From DASREM01 sp035652095 (GTDB lineage: Bacteria > Acidobacteriota > Terriglobia > Terriglobales > Acidobacteriaceae): DNA of 64,000 nucleotides. Below the pieces are notes generated by a model, which was not told the origin of the DNA, did no database searches, and was given only the letters and a program-made list of their open reading frames with translations. Each line of letters starts with the position of its first letter. Positions within the stretch are counted from its first letter, which is position 1. Both the position numbers and the translations under genes were made by a program. Positions 25,929 through 34,602 of this stretch are shown in pieces. The DNA lies in the NCBI GenBank assembly GCA_035652095.1, contig DASREM010000055.1:248001-312000 (forward strand), written 5' to 3'.

Positions 25929-27654
25929 GGTCGGCCCCATCTGCGTGGGAGAAGTGAGTCTTCGGAAGACTAAGCACAACACGAGTGTTCGGCCCTCGTG
26001 AGTCGATCCACACGCGGCCGTGATGTGCCTCGGCAATGGCGTTGGAGATGCTCAAGCCGAGGCCCGTGCCCTTCCCCACCGGCTTAGTAGTGAAGAAGGG
26101 CTGCATGGCTTTTTCGGCGATTTCTCGGGGGATGCCGTGTCCACTGTCGGTGACGGCGATGCTTAGGGAGTCAGCATCGGTTGACACGTCAACGCGTATC
26201 CACTTGTTGGTCAGAGACTGCACCGCGTCAAAGGCGTTGTTCAGCAGGTTCAGCAACACTTGGGATATCTGTACCCGTTGGCACTCGATGGAGAGATCGG
26301 CTTGCAGGCCATGAACCTCGACGGTAATGCCCAATGCCGAAAATCTTTCGCGGCAGAGTGCCAACGTATCCTCCACAATTGTCTGTACTGAGGTCTTCTC
26401 GAACGGATCTGCTCGACCGTCGCGAGCAAAGGTGCGCAAACCCCGCACGACCGACATGATCCGCTCGCTCGTGCGGAGGATACTGGCGGTTGCTTTGACA
26501 ACGTTGCTGGAGTCGAGGGACGATCCCGCTTGTGCAATCTCCTGCAGATCAGAGGCGCGGGCTTGAATAATGTTCAAAGGACTGTTGATCTCGTGCGCGA
26601 GTCCCCCGGCCATTTCGCCCAGCGACGTCAGTTTGGAGGCAGCAATCATTTGGGCCCGTTGCGAGTCCAGCACCGCCTGAATTCTTTCCCGTTCTTGTAT
26701 CTGCGCGGCCAATTCCTCCGTGCGTTGCGCAACGCGCTCGTCCAACGTGCGGTTCATCTCACGGAGCGCCAAATCCTCGCGCTCTAGGCGCCGGGCATTG
26801 ATCAGCATCGTGACAATCAAGCAGAGCACGGTCGCAGCCACGACCAGTGCGAGCGAAAAGCCCATCTCCCACCCGAAGCGCTTGTGAGCGAGCCATGCCA
26901 TGAATCCGAGGAGGTAAGGCACGAGCAAAGCCGCAGGAAGCAACTGCCGCAACATGGTGCCTCCAGCGTTATCGGCATGCACACGAGAAATGATGCCCTC
27001 AGATGGGTTCACGCACTGTACTCCTAATGCTGCGACTACAAAGCCAATTGCCGTATGCAACGCTACACTGCTGTATGGCCGCACTTGGTAGAGAGCTTGC
27101 GTATCGTAGCTGTATCCGAGTATAGCGATGAATCCCATGCAGCCTACGACAGCGCTGAGCCGGCGAGCAACCGTGCGTGCGGTGCTCGAGCGTGAACTCA
27201 TCAACGCGAGAGCGGGTCCCAGGAGTGTGAAAGCCACGCTGGTTATTTGCGACATTCTGCCTGGGTCGATGGGGGAGTACGGATCACGAAATAGAAGCTC
27301 ATCAATGCCAAAACTCAACCTCGCGACGTACTCGATGAGGGTCAAAGTGCCGACCAGCGCCACTGCCAGCGAATAGAGCCTCAGATCACGCCCATTTCTC
27401 CTCACAAGGGCGAGACCTGTGAGCAAAAAAGCCGCGGCGGTGTTGGGTTTCATCGTGGCCAAGCCGGGCCAAACGCTCATCAGGACGGGTATCCGGAATG
27501 CCCACCCGGATAGAACAGTAACCGCGAGGATAACGAGTACCCACCCCACCGCGGATGCTAGACGAGAAACTTTGGAGCCGCTTAGGTTCGGAGTGGTCAT
27601 CGTACTCACAGTAAGCTCCGGAACACCCGATGTGTTCACAAAACGCCCGTCCAC
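25891..27654 (-). CDS. Multi-pass membrane sensor histidine kinase
   Basis: 587 residues, or about 569 if it starts at MTTPN (27600). The N-terminal 260 residues contain about eight hydrophobic helices (VGWVLVILAVTVLSGWAF, MKPNTAAAFLLTGLALV). A coiled coil follows (RTLDERVAQRTEELAAQIQERE), then HisKA with His in MAGGLAHEINSPLNIIQA, and HATPase with NLLNNAFDAVQ, DSGHGIPREIAEKAMQPFFTTK and GKGTGLGLSISNAI. The kinase core is NtrB/DctB-like. The same membrane module occurs in the kinase at 46,914. Its partner is the overlapping REC-PilZ protein. Confidence 0.88.
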   Translation of the reverse strand: MDGRFVNTSGVPELTVSTMTTPNLSGSKVSRLASAVGWVLVILAVTVLSGWAFRIPVLMSVWPGLATMKPNTAAAFLLTGLALVRRNGRDLRLYSLAVALVGTLTLIEYVARLSFGIDELLFRDPYSPIDPGRMSQITSVAFTLLGPALALMSSRSSTARTVARRLSAVVGCMGFIAILGYSYDTQALYQVRPYSSVALHTAIGFVVAALGVQCVNPSEGIISRVHADNAGGTMLRQLLPAALLVPYLLGFMAWLAHKRFGWEMGFSLALVVAATVLCLIVTMLINARRLEREDLALREMNRTLDERVAQRTEELAAQIQERERIQAVLDSQRAQMIAASKLTSLGEMAGGLAHEINSPLNIIQARASDLQEIAQAGSSLDSSNVVKATASILRTSERIMSVVRGLRTFARDGRADPFEKTSVQTIVEDTLALCRERFSALGITVEVHGLQADLSIECQRVQISQVLLNLLNNAFDAVQSLTNKWIRVDVSTDADSLSIAVTDSGHGIPREIAEKAMQPFFTTKPVGKGTGLGLSISNAIAEAHHGRVWIDSRGPNTRVVLSLPKTHFSHADGADHGQADKQNAAVC

Positions 27655-27748
27655 CTGAGATTGTCAGTGATTCGGGTCACACCGGCCGTTTTCCGCTTCG
27701 GATGGTCGCTTTCCTAAAAGGCTCTTCGTTGAGATCGCGTACAGAGTC

Positions 27749-29303
27749 CTAGAGTGCAGGCACAGCTCGTGCGGACGTCGTGAATCCACAGCAATTAAGA
27801 ACGGCAATGAATCTTGGAGTGCGCCGGAATGCGTCCCATTTCGGGTCCATCGTCAGGAAGACCAAGTGCACATCTCGCACCTCGAAGGCTCGCTCGAGCC
27901 AATCCAGAGCAAGATCGTTTTTTCCGAGCCCTGCGCATACAAGTGCAAAGGCATAGGGCGGCACGTAGCGCTCGCGGGACGCCGTATGTAAGGCGTTTAG
28001 TACGTCATCGGCTTCCGCCAATCGACCTAGCTTGCCGAATATGTAGCCGCGCAGCGCCAAGGTCTTGCTGTTGCCGCCACTGAACCGGGTGGCATTATTC
28101 AAGGCCTGTAAAGCCAAGTCTGGTTCACCCAACTGTTCATAAGCTTGGCCAAGTTGCATGTAGCCGATCCAGAACTCTGGGTCAATGGCGATAGCCTGCT
28201 GGGCAAAGTCAGCCGCGAGAGGAAAATCACCGGCCGCAAAGGTAATCTGCGAAGAGAGCGCTTGATGTGCTGGGTTCAGTGGGTCGAGTTCGCGTGCCCT
28301 TTTTGCGGCGACCAGCGATTCTTTCCTGGCTCTCATGTGCGAAAGGACAATTCCCAGCATGCGGTGCGACAGAGCATAGCTAGGGTTGAGCTCGATTGCA
28401 CGACGGAATGCTGCTTGGGCTGCGATCCAGTCCCAGTCGAGCCAAAACTTTAGAAAACCGAAGGACGTTTGCACCTCGGCGACGTCGGGCGCAGCGGCGA
28501 GGGCGCGTGCCGCGGCGTCGCGAACCACGGGCCCGATTTCTAGCGGCGGCGCATCGCTGTTGATGGGTCGCGCGGCGTGTGCGTCGGTCAGGCCGGACCA
28601 TGCCAAAGCGTAGTTTGGATCGATCTCTGTGGCACGCCGATAAAACTCGATTGCTCGCTTGGTAGTCGGCGGTGAAAGCTGGTTCCAGAAATATCTTCCC
28701 CGAAGGTAGAGGTCGTGTGCTTCCACGTCGCGCGTATGCGGTTGGGAAGCTAGCCGTTCGGGACGAAACTGCAAATGCACATGCCGGCCGATCTCGCTGC
28801 CGAGCTCTTGCTGTATATCGAGGACTCGCCCCAATTCGCGGTCATAGGTGGAAGTCCACACGTGCGTCTGGTCTTTGACCCGGATCAACTGCGACGTAAT
28901 TCGGACATGTTTTCCTTCGCGTCTTACACTGCTTTCCAACACGTAGTCGACGCCAAGCTCGTCCCCGATCTGGCGAATGCTCTTGCGCGTCTTCTTGTAC
29001 GCCATGATGGTCGTTCGGGCCATGACGGCCATGTGGTCAGGATTGATGCGCCCCAGATAACTGATTGTTTCCTCAGTCAAGCCATCGCTGAAATATTCCT
29101 GCTCGGGATCGTTGGAAAGGTTTTCGAACGGCAAGGCGGCCAGCAATCTCGTTACGGGACACGAGGCGCCCCCGCTGCTGGACAAGCAGGATCAGGAGCT
29201 CCATCGGTTGCCTGGCGAGTTTGACGCGACGCCCCTTCCGCCTCACCTCGTAGGCGGTCATATCGAGTTCGAAGTCACCAAAGCGAAATCCTGCGCACTC
29301 CAT
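27749..29303 (-). pseudogene. Winged-helix/TPR regulator with internal deletion and frameshift
   Basis: From an ATG at 29303 the frame encodes the first half of an OmpR/CadC-type winged helix (FRFGDFELDMTAYEVRRKG, MELLILLVQQRGRLVSRNEI). At about 29,130-29,150 the expected recognition helix, wing and linker are missing. The sequence jumps to another frame with LPFENLSNDPEQEYFSDGL, the start of the enzyme-like/TPR half usual in these proteins. That half (to 27749) is intact and could be translated from an ATG at 29185. It has TPRs such as AQAAFRRAIELNPSYAL. The missing piece is about 100 residues by comparison with typical family members. It is probably no longer a DNA-binding regulator. Confidence 0.7.
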
Positions 29304-29514
29304 GATCGAGGGACCAGCAGCTTTTTGACGCCGACAAGTGTAGCAACATCTCGCAATTGCATGTTCAGGTAGATTCCATTTTTTCATCAGGTGCCAGCCA
29401 TAGCGTGCGCGACGGCAGTATTGAAGAATGCGCTCGTTCGCTTGATCAAGTCGGGCGGCGTGCCGGTTCTACAAGGCGAACGGGAAGTGGTATCGATGTG
29501 GTTGCTCGGCAGCT

Positions 29515-30024
29515 ATGTCCTGCGTGAGCGCGCTGTATATCCGACGCTTTGTTAGGCATGAACATTTCGCTCTTTACTGGGGGCTTCGTTATGCAGGTAC
29601 ATGGGTCTATGCAGGTGCGATCACACTGTGTGCGTTTGTCGTTGCGATAGCTTTCACGAAAGAGCAAGCTGCCGCTCAGGTCAACGCAGATCACCAATAT
29701 CCTGGGGCAGTTCTTTAGCGGCCACGATGCCTTCGTCCGGCAGCATGAATATATTTTCACGGGGCCTTATCGCGGAACCGCTGTGCAGCTTGACATCGTC
29801 TCGCTGAAATTTGCGCGCCCAGATGTGGCCATAGTTGATGTCTTGAGCTCCGTGACAGGTTTCGAAAAGCTCGCGCCGGGTTTGAGCGCGGACAACAAGG
29901 GACGCCTGCGCACACGCCTTTTGCAGGTCTTGGTAAAAGGAAAACACAGGTTGGAAAATCGTCAACTACCACAATGTCGACGTGAAAGCTCAAACGCCAG
30001 TGCCGGAACCGCAATGAGCAGGAA
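29515..30024 (+). pseudogene. Decayed SgcJ/EcaC-like (NTF2-fold) gene
   Basis: Fragments in three shifts read like one protein. There is a leader plus CAFVVAIAFTKEQAAAQV from 29515, then GQFFSGHDAFVRQHEYIFTG and RGTAVQLDIVSLKFARPDVA in the next frame. After about 29,940 comes WKIVNYHNVDVKAQTPVPEP ending at TGA 30017. The last two blocks resemble the DUF4440/SgcJ-EcaC NTF2-like family (RPDVAVVH...RLLQVLVK...W...HNVDV). The middle of the gene is deleted and at least two frame changes occur, so no functional product is expected. Confidence 0.45.
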
Positions 30025-30331
30025 GGCCACGCTCTTTATTAAAGAGCCGCCACTTGGCTTCCGACCCAATGAATCAGGGGTCCGGGGAAGAGGGCATTCA
30101 TGTACCGACAGGGAGACGCTGTCATCAAATCGATTTTGAAAACAAGCAAATGTAGCATGGTGTTACTGCCAGTCGTGACCTGCGCGATCGCAGCAAGCTC
30201 GATTTCGGGCTTGGCTGTTCACCCAGGGCAGGTGTACAGGAGTTGTTGCGCCATTCATCGCTAGTTTCCGGTGATGTATGGTCTTAGTAAAGCCATGTCG
30301 GCTCCAAGTCCGCCGAGTAAATTTGGTGAGC
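30025..30331. other. Non-coding interval
   Basis: No gene or repeat was recognised between the decayed NTF2-like gene and the end of the leftward cassette. Confidence 0.4.
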
Positions 30332-31210
30332 TCAAACCAGCGCACCGAGTCGATCGCTGTTCAGAAAAGCACGCAGGTCCCCAATGTTCTTAGAGCCAAT
30401 CAGCTGACGCAATGTCTGTCCGCCGAGTGGATGGCGAGCCAAGAACGGTCCCGTGCTGAGCACGGCCGCCGATGGCAGTGGAAAGGGATTCGTGCTCCCA
30501 TTCATTCCCGAGGGCGAGCCCAGGCGAAACCTGACACTCAGAAGCGCCGAGAACGGCGCAAACCCGCCGTGGTCTTGTGTGAGGTTGGTGTAGACACCTT
30601 CAAGAGTGTCGGCCGCCGCCTGCACAATGGCGCGCATGCTGAATCCGAGTTGCGAACGCAGGTAGTAGATAAACAGCAAAGCGCACCCGTAAGAGAACTT
30701 GTTCCCATCAGTGTCATCTGTGAGGCCAACAAAGTCCGGCCGGAGAGAGCCCCCGGCATCGCGGGCGTCCAGCCAGACCCTGACGCCATCAAATTGAGTC
30801 GCCTCCTCCGGATAGAGGGCAAAACCCGCGGCTTGCGACAGTCCTTCACCATGACTCTTCGCCGCTTTCCAACCCCTGTTCTGAGCGGGCATGAAAATCT
30901 CGATCAACTCGGCCACCAATGCTTCCCGAGCCAGGGAGAAGTCCGTGCTAGCTCCAATGTCGATCGTGATGCTGCTCTTCTGGTCGTTACTTGCACTACG
31001 ATCGTCTCTGTCGGGGCCAATCTTGACCACGAAGGGGACCCCACCGGGTGTTATCCCGTCGAACCACGAGGCGATCGAGTCGTAGTCCCGCTCGCAGGTT
31101 GCCATCAGCGCGTCACCGAGCGCTTGCGCGGCTGCGTTGTCAAGCGTCTGATCGAACTCGAAGGAGAAGTGCGGTGTTGAACCAGCGTCGATAAATCCTT
31201 CATCTGCCAT
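30332..31210 (-). CDS. Unknown protein, third gene of surface/zincin cassette
   Basis: A 292-residue soluble protein without signal peptide or membrane segment. I recognise no family. The region ALVAELIEIFMPAQNRGW followed by SHGEGLSQAAG is arranged like the helix of a zinc peptidase, but the histidines are replaced (AELIE rather than HExxH), so it could be a catalytically dead relative. The C-terminal quarter (LRQLIGSKNIGDLRAFLNSD) is helical. An SD-like AGGAGA precedes the ATG. It is transcribed after the zincin gene (107-base gap), probably in the same operon. Confidence 0.65.
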   Translation of the reverse strand: MADEGFIDAGSTPHFSFEFDQTLDNAAAQALGDALMATCERDYDSIASWFDGITPGGVPFVVKIGPDRDDRSASNDQKSSITIDIGASTDFSLAREALVAELIEIFMPAQNRGWKAAKSHGEGLSQAAGFALYPEEATQFDGVRVWLDARDAGGSLRPDFVGLTDDTDGNKFSYGCALLFIYYLRSQLGFSMRAIVQAAADTLEGVYTNLTQDHGGFAPFSALLSVRFRLGSPSGMNGSTNPFPLPSAAVLSTGPFLARHPLGGQTLRQLIGSKNIGDLRAFLNSDRLGALV

Positions 31211-31317
31211 ATGCGTCTCCTGAGGCTGTTTACCGCGGTGTCATGCAATCTGCCAGTCGGGTGCACGTAGTTCCAGGTGCGCCGGGTCGCTTCTGCGTCT
31301 GGGAATCCAGCGCTCGC

Positions 31318-32568
31318 TTATGTCGTGCCCGTCCGAATATGCTGCGAGACATAGAAGAACCTGGAATCGTTGATGCTCTTGAATGTATCCAACTCATCCC
31401 GGTGGTCCCCGAACCAACTGTCGACGATGGCAGCCTGGCCCTCCAGATCGAACGACTTTGACCAACTCGCGTGCTCGTTGACTTTCTGCTTGTCGTACTC
31501 GTAGTCCGAACTTTCCAGCGCCTCGCAGAGCAAGCCGGGAAGAAAGCTCGTGTGATGGATTTGCCAGGCATGCGTCAATTCATGGATGAGGAGCTGTCCC
31601 CGGGCGTCATAGGCTGTCCCGCGCACACTTTGTTGAACGTCCGGTTCCAGCGTGTGTTCAAAATTCTTCCCGAGGTTGACCAGGATCTTCCCATCGGCGA
31701 TCCCGGGTACGGTGAATTCGCGGGCCAGAAAGCCCTTGTCCGTCTCCGTGGGGTTATACAGATTGGTGAGCAGGATTCTGTCAATCGGCAACGTGCCTTT
31801 GAATACCTCGGTCGCGAGTGCAATTTCGTCGTCATGCATCGCCCGGAATTGGATGTCGGCGAGCAGCGCGGCAGCCGATCCTGCGACCAGGGCGGGAATA
31901 ATGGCACTTGGCCCGAACACCAGCAGTACGGCGCTACCGACCGTAACTCCAGCAAGAAGGTGTGGGTTCTCGAAGGTCACACCGGTTGCCGCCCCAAGTT
32001 CGCCGCCCAGCACGATTACAGCTCCGACGACCCCCGAAAATTGCGCGGCGACATAGGTCTCGATCACGGTCTCGGCCACATCGACAAGGGCGCCTAGTAG
32101 TCCACTGATGTTCTTCTGGAGATCGGTCTCGAGGCGCGTGTCGTGGCGCAGCGACGTCCAGTACAGGCGGATTGCGTCGCTGGTACCACCCTCGTCCCAG
32201 TTGCTCTCACTGTGCCCAGGTGTGTCGTCACCGAACACGCGCCCACTCGCGTCGGCGACGATGACCACGCCAGCGGCGCATCGCACTGAGGCCTGCACTT
32301 TGTAGGCAAACGACGGAAGGCCGGTTGCCTTGAGATGCCCGCGAAAGGTGTAGGTGCCATCGCTGCGAATGATGAATTCCGTGGCCCCATGCAGGGCATC
32401 TGCATCCAGGTCGGCTTGAAGGCTGCGGACCTCCGGCTGATCGAAGAACCTCGTTAGCTCGGTCAGCGAGAGAGGGCTGCTGAGCCCGAGCGATGTTGCG
32501 AGGTCACCCCGGACGACCCGCATGTTGGGAATCCATGATTTCTCGATCGCTTGACGGAGACTCTTCAT
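31318..32568 (-). CDS. Zincin-like metallopeptidase with hydrophobic glycine-rich core
   Basis: A 416-residue protein with three parts. The N-terminal 150 residues are soluble. A long Gly/Ala-rich hydrophobic stretch lies at about 155-245 (VVGAVIVLGGELGAATGV, LAGVTVGSAVLLVFGPSA), possibly a membrane-inserting hairpin. The C-terminal zincin has QLLIHELTHAWQIHH (HExxH plus the HxWQ typical of DUF4157-like and toxin-associated zincins) and a downstream FDLEGQAAIVDSWFGD. This layout resembles pore-linked peptidase effectors, but delivery is unproven. It lies 14 bases after the repeat protein gene. Confidence 0.68.
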   Translation of the reverse strand: MKSLRQAIEKSWIPNMRVVRGDLATSLGLSSPLSLTELTRFFDQPEVRSLQADLDADALHGATEFIIRSDGTYTFRGHLKATGLPSFAYKVQASVRCAAGVVIVADASGRVFGDDTPGHSESNWDEGGTSDAIRLYWTSLRHDTRLETDLQKNISGLLGALVDVAETVIETYVAAQFSGVVGAVIVLGGELGAATGVTFENPHLLAGVTVGSAVLLVFGPSAIIPALVAGSAAALLADIQFRAMHDDEIALATEVFKGTLPIDRILLTNLYNPTETDKGFLAREFTVPGIADGKILVNLGKNFEHTLEPDVQQSVRGTAYDARGQLLIHELTHAWQIHHTSFLPGLLCEALESSDYEYDKQKVNEHASWSKSFDLEGQAAIVDSWFGDHRDELDTFKSINDSRFFYVSQHIRTGTT

Positions 32569-32582
32569 CGCTGAATCTACCT

Positions 32583-33752
32583 TTATTGCAGGGTGATCAG
32601 GATGGGGATCAATCCCTGGCCTGAGGCCAAGGGCCGCAACGCCTTGCCGATCACTGCACCGAAAGCCTTGATCGGGTCGCTGGTCGCCATGGCGTAACCG
32701 GGCGTCGGCGACGTGGTCAGCAGATCACCGACCGAGATTGCGCGAAACTGAGCGTCAACTTTGCAGAATACCTTCCCGAGCAGCGCGATCGGCTGCCTGA
32801 CCGCTCCGGTTTCGCGTTTGTCCAGAACCATGCCCGGTCTGTACGCTCCCGCTCCAGAAACCACGCCCGCGACGCGCCTGTCATAAGGATGTATGCTGGC
32901 TGCCAGGTCGCCTGCGTCGTTCAGCACCATGACGGTGCCCGGCTCGACTGCTGCGTCGGCAATGTCGAATTCTTCTGCACAGTCCGCATTCGTCAGCCGG
33001 ATGTCTCCCTTTACATCAATATTGCCGTCGACGAGGAGGTTTCGCGTAACGCTCACATCTCCTCCGAAGAGGCCTGCCAGACCGACTCCCTCATGAACCG
33101 CCCGTATCGCCGCCGGCCCATTTGTCGTTCTCGCATCGACGCCCACCGAGTTTGTACTGCGCCCGGAGATGCCGGCTCCGCCGACACTCTCACCGGACAC
33201 TCCGGAAAAGCCCTGCGGACCGCCATTGGTCTTTCCAATAACGCCGACACCCGTGTCACTCTGCCCGATGACGCCGTTGGTGCCGCCAGATCCAATGCCT
33301 CGCATAGCAGCGGGGCCATTTTGTGACCGCGCGTCCACCCCTACCGAATTCGTGCTGTGGCCTGAGACGCCGGGTCCGCCTACACTCTCACCGCGCACTC
33401 CGGAAAAGCCCTGCGGGCCGCCATTGGTTTTCCCGATAACGCCGACACCCGTGTCACTCTGCCCGATGATGCCGTTGGTGCCGCCAGCTCCTATGCCGCG
33501 CATTGCGGCCGGGCCATTTTGCGAGTGCGCGTCCACCCCTACCGAATTCGTACTGCGCCCGGAGACGCCGGCCCCACCGACACTCTCGCCGAACACTCCG
33601 GAAAAGCCCTGCGGACCGCCATTGGTCTTCCCCGAAACGCCGATACCATTCTGGCTCTCGCCAAATACACCGGGCCCATCGCCCGTATTGGTACCACTCA
33701 CAGCAGCAGTCGCGTCATCTTGTATTTCCGCTAGAACAGGATCATTCGCCAT
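32583..33752 (-). CDS. Repetitive surface/tail-fibre-like protein
   Basis: 389 residues. The N-terminal 220 are glycine-rich, made of three copies of a 66-residue unit (GVGVIGKTNGGPQGFSG ... STNSVGVDARSQNGPAAMRG) that itself consists of short beta-helix-like turns (GVxG). The C-terminal 150 residues (NADCAEEFDI, YDRRVAGVVSGAGAYRPG, GKVFCKVDAQF, GDLLTTSPTPGYAM) match a conserved domain seen at the end of bacterial fibre-like and collagen-like surface proteins. There is no classical signal peptide. An AAAGGAG precedes the start. It heads the three-gene cassette. Confidence 0.75.
   Translation of the reverse strand: MANDPVLAEIQDDATAAVSGTNTGDGPGVFGESQNGIGVSGKTNGGPQGFSGVFGESVGGAGVSGRSTNSVGVDAHSQNGPAAMRGIGAGGTNGIIGQSDTGVGVIGKTNGGPQGFSGVRGESVGGPGVSGHSTNSVGVDARSQNGPAAMRGIGSGGTNGVIGQSDTGVGVIGKTNGGPQGFSGVSGESVGGAGISGRSTNSVGVDARTTNGPAAIRAVHEGVGLAGLFGGDVSVTRNLLVDGNIDVKGDIRLTNADCAEEFDIADAAVEPGTVMVLNDAGDLAASIHPYDRRVAGVVSGAGAYRPGMVLDKRETGAVRQPIALLGKVFCKVDAQFRAISVGDLLTTSPTPGYAMATSDPIKAFGAVIGKALRPLASGQGLIPILITLQ
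33144..33700. repeat. Three tandem ~198-base repeats inside the fibre gene
   Basis: Two full and one nearly full copy begin at about 33144, 33342 and 33540. They encode the 66-residue unit and are highly similar at DNA level, including synonymous sites, which implies recent duplication or gene conversion. Confidence 0.75.
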
Positions 33753-33984
33753 AGTTACACCGTCTCCTTCAAAGGAATGTTTAGTTTTTCATTTCAGTTC
33801 TCTCGATACTGTGCTGTTTTGACCAGTCCGGTAGTTTCTTTTTTTCTGCCCGGCTTTATCGTGTTCAGCTGTTACCAACGGCGACCGGTGCTGCCAACTG
33901 AGCGGCGTCATTTGGAAGAAGTGCGACGAAGTTATAAGTTCGGGGTGGTCGGCTACGGGTCATGTCGGAGCAGATACATCTGTA

Positions 33985-34152
33985 ACCCGGGGGGAAAGCC
34001 CGGGGGGGAAAACCCGGGGAAAACCCGGGGACAGACGGGACGTTCACCAATTAGAACCTAGGGGCCGACGGGACGTTCGGCCGTTTCCATCCGTCGATAA
34101 TTTGGGGAACGTTCCGTCTGTCCCCGGTTTTTCCCCCCGGTTTTTCCCCCAG
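33985..34152. repeat. REP-like long inverted repeat with G-rich arms
   Basis: The left arm (about 33,990-34,045) has repeated CCCGGGG-AAAA units then GGGGACAGACGGGACGTTC. The right arm (34107-34152) is its reverse complement with a few changes (GAACGTTCCGTCTGTCCCC then TTTTTCCCCCC units). The loop is about 60 bases and carries a partial extra copy (CGACGGGACGTTCGG at 34067-34081). This form is typical of REP/BIME elements mobilised by RAYT transposases. No RAYT gene is in the window. Confidence 0.65.
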
Positions 34153-34330
34153 GCTGGGGGTTTTCTGCAGTAGCAGAGCTGCCGCTCCACTCACCATCGG
34201 TGCGGCCATGCTGGTGCCATTTAGAATGAAGTAATCGTCGTTGACAATTGCTGAACGTGCTCCGTGAAGTGGCGCATCCCGACATCGGGGTAATTGGGAG
34301 AACCAAAAGTGCCAATGACTCACTCCTGCG
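34153..34330 (-). pseudogene. Subtilase (S8) C-terminal remnant
   Basis: The minus strand encodes YFILNGTSMAAPMVSGAAAL, the Ser-containing block III of subtilisin-like proteases (GTSMAAPxVSG), followed by LLLQKTPSLG and then the REP-like repeat. Upstream of it TFGSPNYPDVG appears in a different frame. No Asp or His blocks are present, so this is a fragment, apparently cut by the REP-like element. Confidence 0.55.
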
Positions 34331-34334
34331 AATC

Positions 34335-34559
34335 ATGGCGACTCGTGCCGAACAGATGGAAGCCTTCATCGTCAGACTGGAAAAACAGATCTGGGCAACA
34401 TGGCTGCCAGTTGTTGCGAGTGCCGCATTAGCGCTGGGATTCGTCTTGGGCTCGTGGTTTGCGAACGCAAGACAAGCGCCATGCGAGACTACAAACGCAG
34501 GCCCCCCGCAGGAGGCTCCGATGATCGTGGCTCCTGGCGAGCACAAAAAGAAGTATTAA
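34335..34559 (+). CDS. Small single-pass membrane protein, unknown
   Basis: A 74-residue frame starting MATRAEQMEAFIVRLEKQIW, with one hydrophobic helix (LPVVASAALALGFVLGSWF) and a charged tail. The composition is protein-like and it resembles small membrane proteins of mobile elements, but I do not recognise the family. No ribosome-binding site is seen. The frame is open upstream to 34248. It could be the tail of a larger lost gene. Confidence 0.35.
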   Translation: MATRAEQMEAFIVRLEKQIWATWLPVVASAALALGFVLGSWFANARQAPCETTNAGPPQEAPMIVAPGEHKKKY

Positions 34560-34567
34560 ATGTAGTA

Positions 34568-34596
34568 TTGAGTAATTTAAAGTACTAGTTTATATT
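34568..34596 (+). promoter_or_regulatory. Sigma70-like promoter, probably leaderless transcript
   Basis: TTGAGT at 34568-34573, a 17-base spacer, and TATATT at 34591-34596. The expected transcription start coincides with the GTG start codon at 34603, and no Shine-Dalgarno sequence exists between them. Confidence 0.5.
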
Positions 34597-34602
34597 TCTC
34601 AT

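Noticed and set aside
33144..33700. CRISPR array
   Set aside because: The repeats are about 198 bases, in frame and part of a coding sequence; there are no short repeat-spacer units.
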